The position numbers and the translations under genes are program-made. Positions 35,855 to 37,515 of a DNA stretch of 37,515 bases are shown here, one piece after another. The stretch comes from an uncultured Acidovorax sp. (GTDB lineage: Bacteria > Pseudomonadota > Gammaproteobacteria > Burkholderiales > Burkholderiaceae_C). The notes under the pieces are model-generated. The model did not search any database, was not told the origin of the DNA, and worked only from the letters and a program-made list of their open reading frames with translations. How positions within the stretch are numbered: position 1 is the first letter of the stretch; every line of letters begins with the position of its first letter. The stretch covers positions 1 to 37,515 of the forward strand of contig CAJYHL010000005.1 of assembly GCA_913774625.1 (NCBI GenBank). The letters are read 5' to 3'.

Positions 35855-37333
35855 ATGGCCCATCGCAAGAGTCCTGCCCGCCGCGCCAAAGACGAGCGCA
35901 TCGCCCATCTGCTGGCGTTGGCTGCCGCCAACACGTCCACCGGCGCGCCCTGGCCCTGGGAGGCCCTGGCCGCGCTCGAAAAGGCGATGGTCGGCTACAT
36001 CGTGCTGCCGACCAACCCGAGCTACAACGATGACCGCCAGGAATCGAACCACGCCTTCCAGGCTTTCCCGATCCTCATCGCCTACTGCAAGACCGAGAAC
36101 GACGCGAAGCTGTGCGTGCAGTTCGCGCAGACCTGGAAGCTCTGGGTGGCCGTGCGCTGCGGCGGACACAGCACGGCGGGCTATTCGGTCAACACCGGCG
36201 GCATGGTGATCGACCTCAAGAACCTGAGCGGCGTCACCATCGACACCCAGGCGGAACGCGTGCACGTGCTGCCGGGCACGGATTTCGACACCTTCAACAG
36301 CGCCATGGGCGCCACCGGCTGGCATGTGCCGACGGGCGCCTGCGGCAACGTCTGCGTGGGCGGCTTCGTGCAGGGCGGCGGCTACGGCTACACCTCGCGC
36401 CAGTTCGGCATCCAGAGCGACATGGTCGAATCCATGCGGGTGCTGAAGGCGGACGGCCAGACCATCGTGACGGCCAGCGCCACCGAGGAACCGCACCTCT
36501 ACTGGGCCATGCGCGGCGGCACGGGCGGCAACTTCGGCGTGCTGCTGCAGGTCACCTACCGCATGGTGCCGCTGCCGAGCGTGTGGGCCTGGTCGATCGG
36601 CTGGGACGCGGCCGATGCGGCCGACGTGCTGGTGCTGCTGCAGAAGGACTTCATGCGTACCGGCGCGCCCGATGCGCTGGGCTACATGATGAACCTCGGC
36701 TTCCACAACGAGAAGCCCGTCTTCATGATCCAGGGCATGTACTGCGGCACGCGCGAGGAGGGCATGAAGGCCATCGCCCCCCTGCTCGCGGTGCCGAGCG
36801 CCGAGCTGCTGGTGGACAAGTCGGGCACCTACCCCGAGATGAACGTCTGGCTGGAAGACCACCCCTACGAGCTGCCGGAGAACCTGACCGCCGACGTCTG
36901 CGAGAGCAAGGCCAGCGGCTATATCGGCCACACGCTGACGAAGGAGCAGTGGCAGGCCGCGATCGACTATTTCACGACCTCGCCCAACACCTGGTCGCTG
37001 ATCTACCTGGAGCCCTACGGCGGCGCGATCCAGCGCTACCCGGCCGCGGACAGCGCCTTCGTCCACCGCGATGTGGACGCGGACCTCGTCGCGGACGTGT
37101 TCTGGACCACGGCCGAAGAACGCGCCACGGTGGAGAAATGGCTCGCAGGTTTCATGGAGCTGATGACGCCCTTCCTGACCGGCGCGGTGTACCAGAACTA
37201 CCCCGACGGCGCGCTCACGGACTATGCGCAGGCGTACTGGGGCAAGGACACCTACGCGCGCCTGCAGGCGGTCAAGCAGGAGTACGACCCGCATAACTTC
37301 TTCCACTTCGCGCAAAGCGTGAAGCTGCCCTGA
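35855..37333 (+). CDS. FAD-linked oxidase, berberine-bridge type (probably bicovalent)
   Basis: A 492-residue PCMH-type flavoprotein. FAD-binding segments include AVRCGGHSTAGYS with H105, and PTGACGNVCVGGFVQGGGYG with C163. These positions match the His and Cys that tether FAD in bicovalent berberine-bridge/hexose-oxidase enzymes. The BBE motif closes the protein (YDPHNFFHFAQSV). Such enzymes oxidise sugars, alcohols or alkaloid-like substrates with O2. No signal peptide is evident from the start at 35855, which has a GGGGGA ribosome site 7 nt upstream; an in-frame ATG at 35759 would add 32 residues. Bicovalent attachment is inferred from residue position. Confidence 0.93.
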   Translation: MAHRKSPARRAKDERIAHLLALAAANTSTGAPWPWEALAALEKAMVGYIVLPTNPSYNDDRQESNHAFQAFPILIAYCKTENDAKLCVQFAQTWKLWVAVRCGGHSTAGYSVNTGGMVIDLKNLSGVTIDTQAERVHVLPGTDFDTFNSAMGATGWHVPTGACGNVCVGGFVQGGGYGYTSRQFGIQSDMVESMRVLKADGQTIVTASATEEPHLYWAMRGGTGGNFGVLLQVTYRMVPLPSVWAWSIGWDAADAADVLVLLQKDFMRTGAPDALGYMMNLGFHNEKPVFMIQGMYCGTREEGMKAIAPLLAVPSAELLVDKSGTYPEMNVWLEDHPYELPENLTADVCESKASGYIGHTLTKEQWQAAIDYFTTSPNTWSLIYLEPYGGAIQRYPAADSAFVHRDVDADLVADVFWTTAEERATVEKWLAGFMELMTPFLTGAVYQNYPDGALTDYAQAYWGKDTYARLQAVKQEYDPHNFFHFAQSVKLP

Positions 37334-37343
37334 AGGCCCGCCC

Positions 37344-37362
37344 GGCGCCCGTTGCGGGCGCC
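37344..37362 (+). terminator. GC-rich hairpin after the FAD oxidase gene
   Basis: GGCGCCCG-TTG-CGGGCGCC is a perfect 8-bp stem with a 3-nt loop, 10 bp after the stop codon. It is followed by GAGGGGGAAAAC and has no T run, so it may be a weak or Rho-assisted terminator. Confidence 0.55.
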
Positions 37363-37377
37363 GAGGGGGAAAACTTC

Positions 37378-37515
37378 AGAACGTGTTTACGATCTCGCAG
37401 GGGATCGCGTTGGAGCGCAATCGGGATGAGTGGATGCTTCGGATGCGCCGCATGGGCTCGTGCCCATGCAAGCAGCCGGGGCGTCCAATCGCCCGATTTC
37501 GCTCCAACCCGAAGG
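37378..37515. repeat. Structured inverted-repeat element, copy C (left half)
   Basis: The left 138 bp of the element, cut by the window edge. Against 13196-13333 it differs at six positions, all transitions. Two of them are the paired changes that keep the ATGGGC-TCGT-GCCCAT hairpin intact. It starts 45 bp after the FAD oxidase stop. Confidence 0.88.

Noticed and set aside
33419-37315. A 1298-codon minus-strand open frame
   Set aside because: It spans three unrelated plus-strand segments including intergenic DNA, and is rich in His, Gln and Gly as expected for an antisense frame.

Overview
The window is GC-rich and looks like a chromosome segment from a Comamonadaceae-type betaproteobacterium (Acidovorax/Comamonas/Delftia-like). 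The evidence is indirect: a Gram-negative porin with a C-terminal Phe, a TctC/Bug solute-binding protein, an AAHS/sugar-porter-like MFS carrier, MutS followed by an Anbu proteasome homologue, and overall codon usage. No rRNA, tRNA, CRISPR array or intact transposase was seen. Assignments rest on reading motifs; no database search was run.

Left part (1-13.1 kb). A long run of minus-strand genes holds a fumarylacetoacetate-hydrolase-family enzyme, hydantoinase/oxoprolinase-type subunits A and B, a small Cys-containing protein, a G3E (COG0523) GTPase, a TctC binding protein, a porin and a chemoreceptor. A LysR regulator is divergent from it, with a perfect 16-bp dyad in the shared intergenic region. 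This reads as an uptake and catabolic unit: porin and binding protein for capture, an ATP-dependent HyuAB-type enzyme, and a hydrolase, with the GTPase and the small Cys protein possibly handling metal for the enzyme. An MFS transporter follows on the plus strand.

Middle part (13.1-27.1 kb). After a 271-bp structured inverted-repeat element comes a compact defence island: a Fic protein, then type I restriction genes hsdR-hsdM-hsdS, a restriction-associated AAA ATPase, an HNH-type nuclease-like protein, and McrB-McrC. From hsdM to mcrC every junction overlaps (ATGA, TGATG or GTGATG), so three nuclease systems appear to be transcribed and translationally coupled as one unit. The island is visibly less GC-rich than its flanks and mosaic, most clearly in hsdS. 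It ends about 200 bp before mutS.

Right part (27.1-37.5 kb). Housekeeping and accessory genes: mutS, an Anbu-type proteasome-like peptidase, an alpha/beta hydrolase, an MpaB/rubber-oxygenase-family protein followed closely by a membrane diguanylate cyclase, and a probably bicovalent FAD oxidase of the berberine-bridge type. The window closes in another copy of the same repeat element. One copy is cut by the left window edge (1-51), one is complete (13196-13466) and one is cut by the right edge (37378-37515). The first supplies the stop codon of the chemoreceptor gene, and paired substitutions between the second and third keep a hairpin intact.
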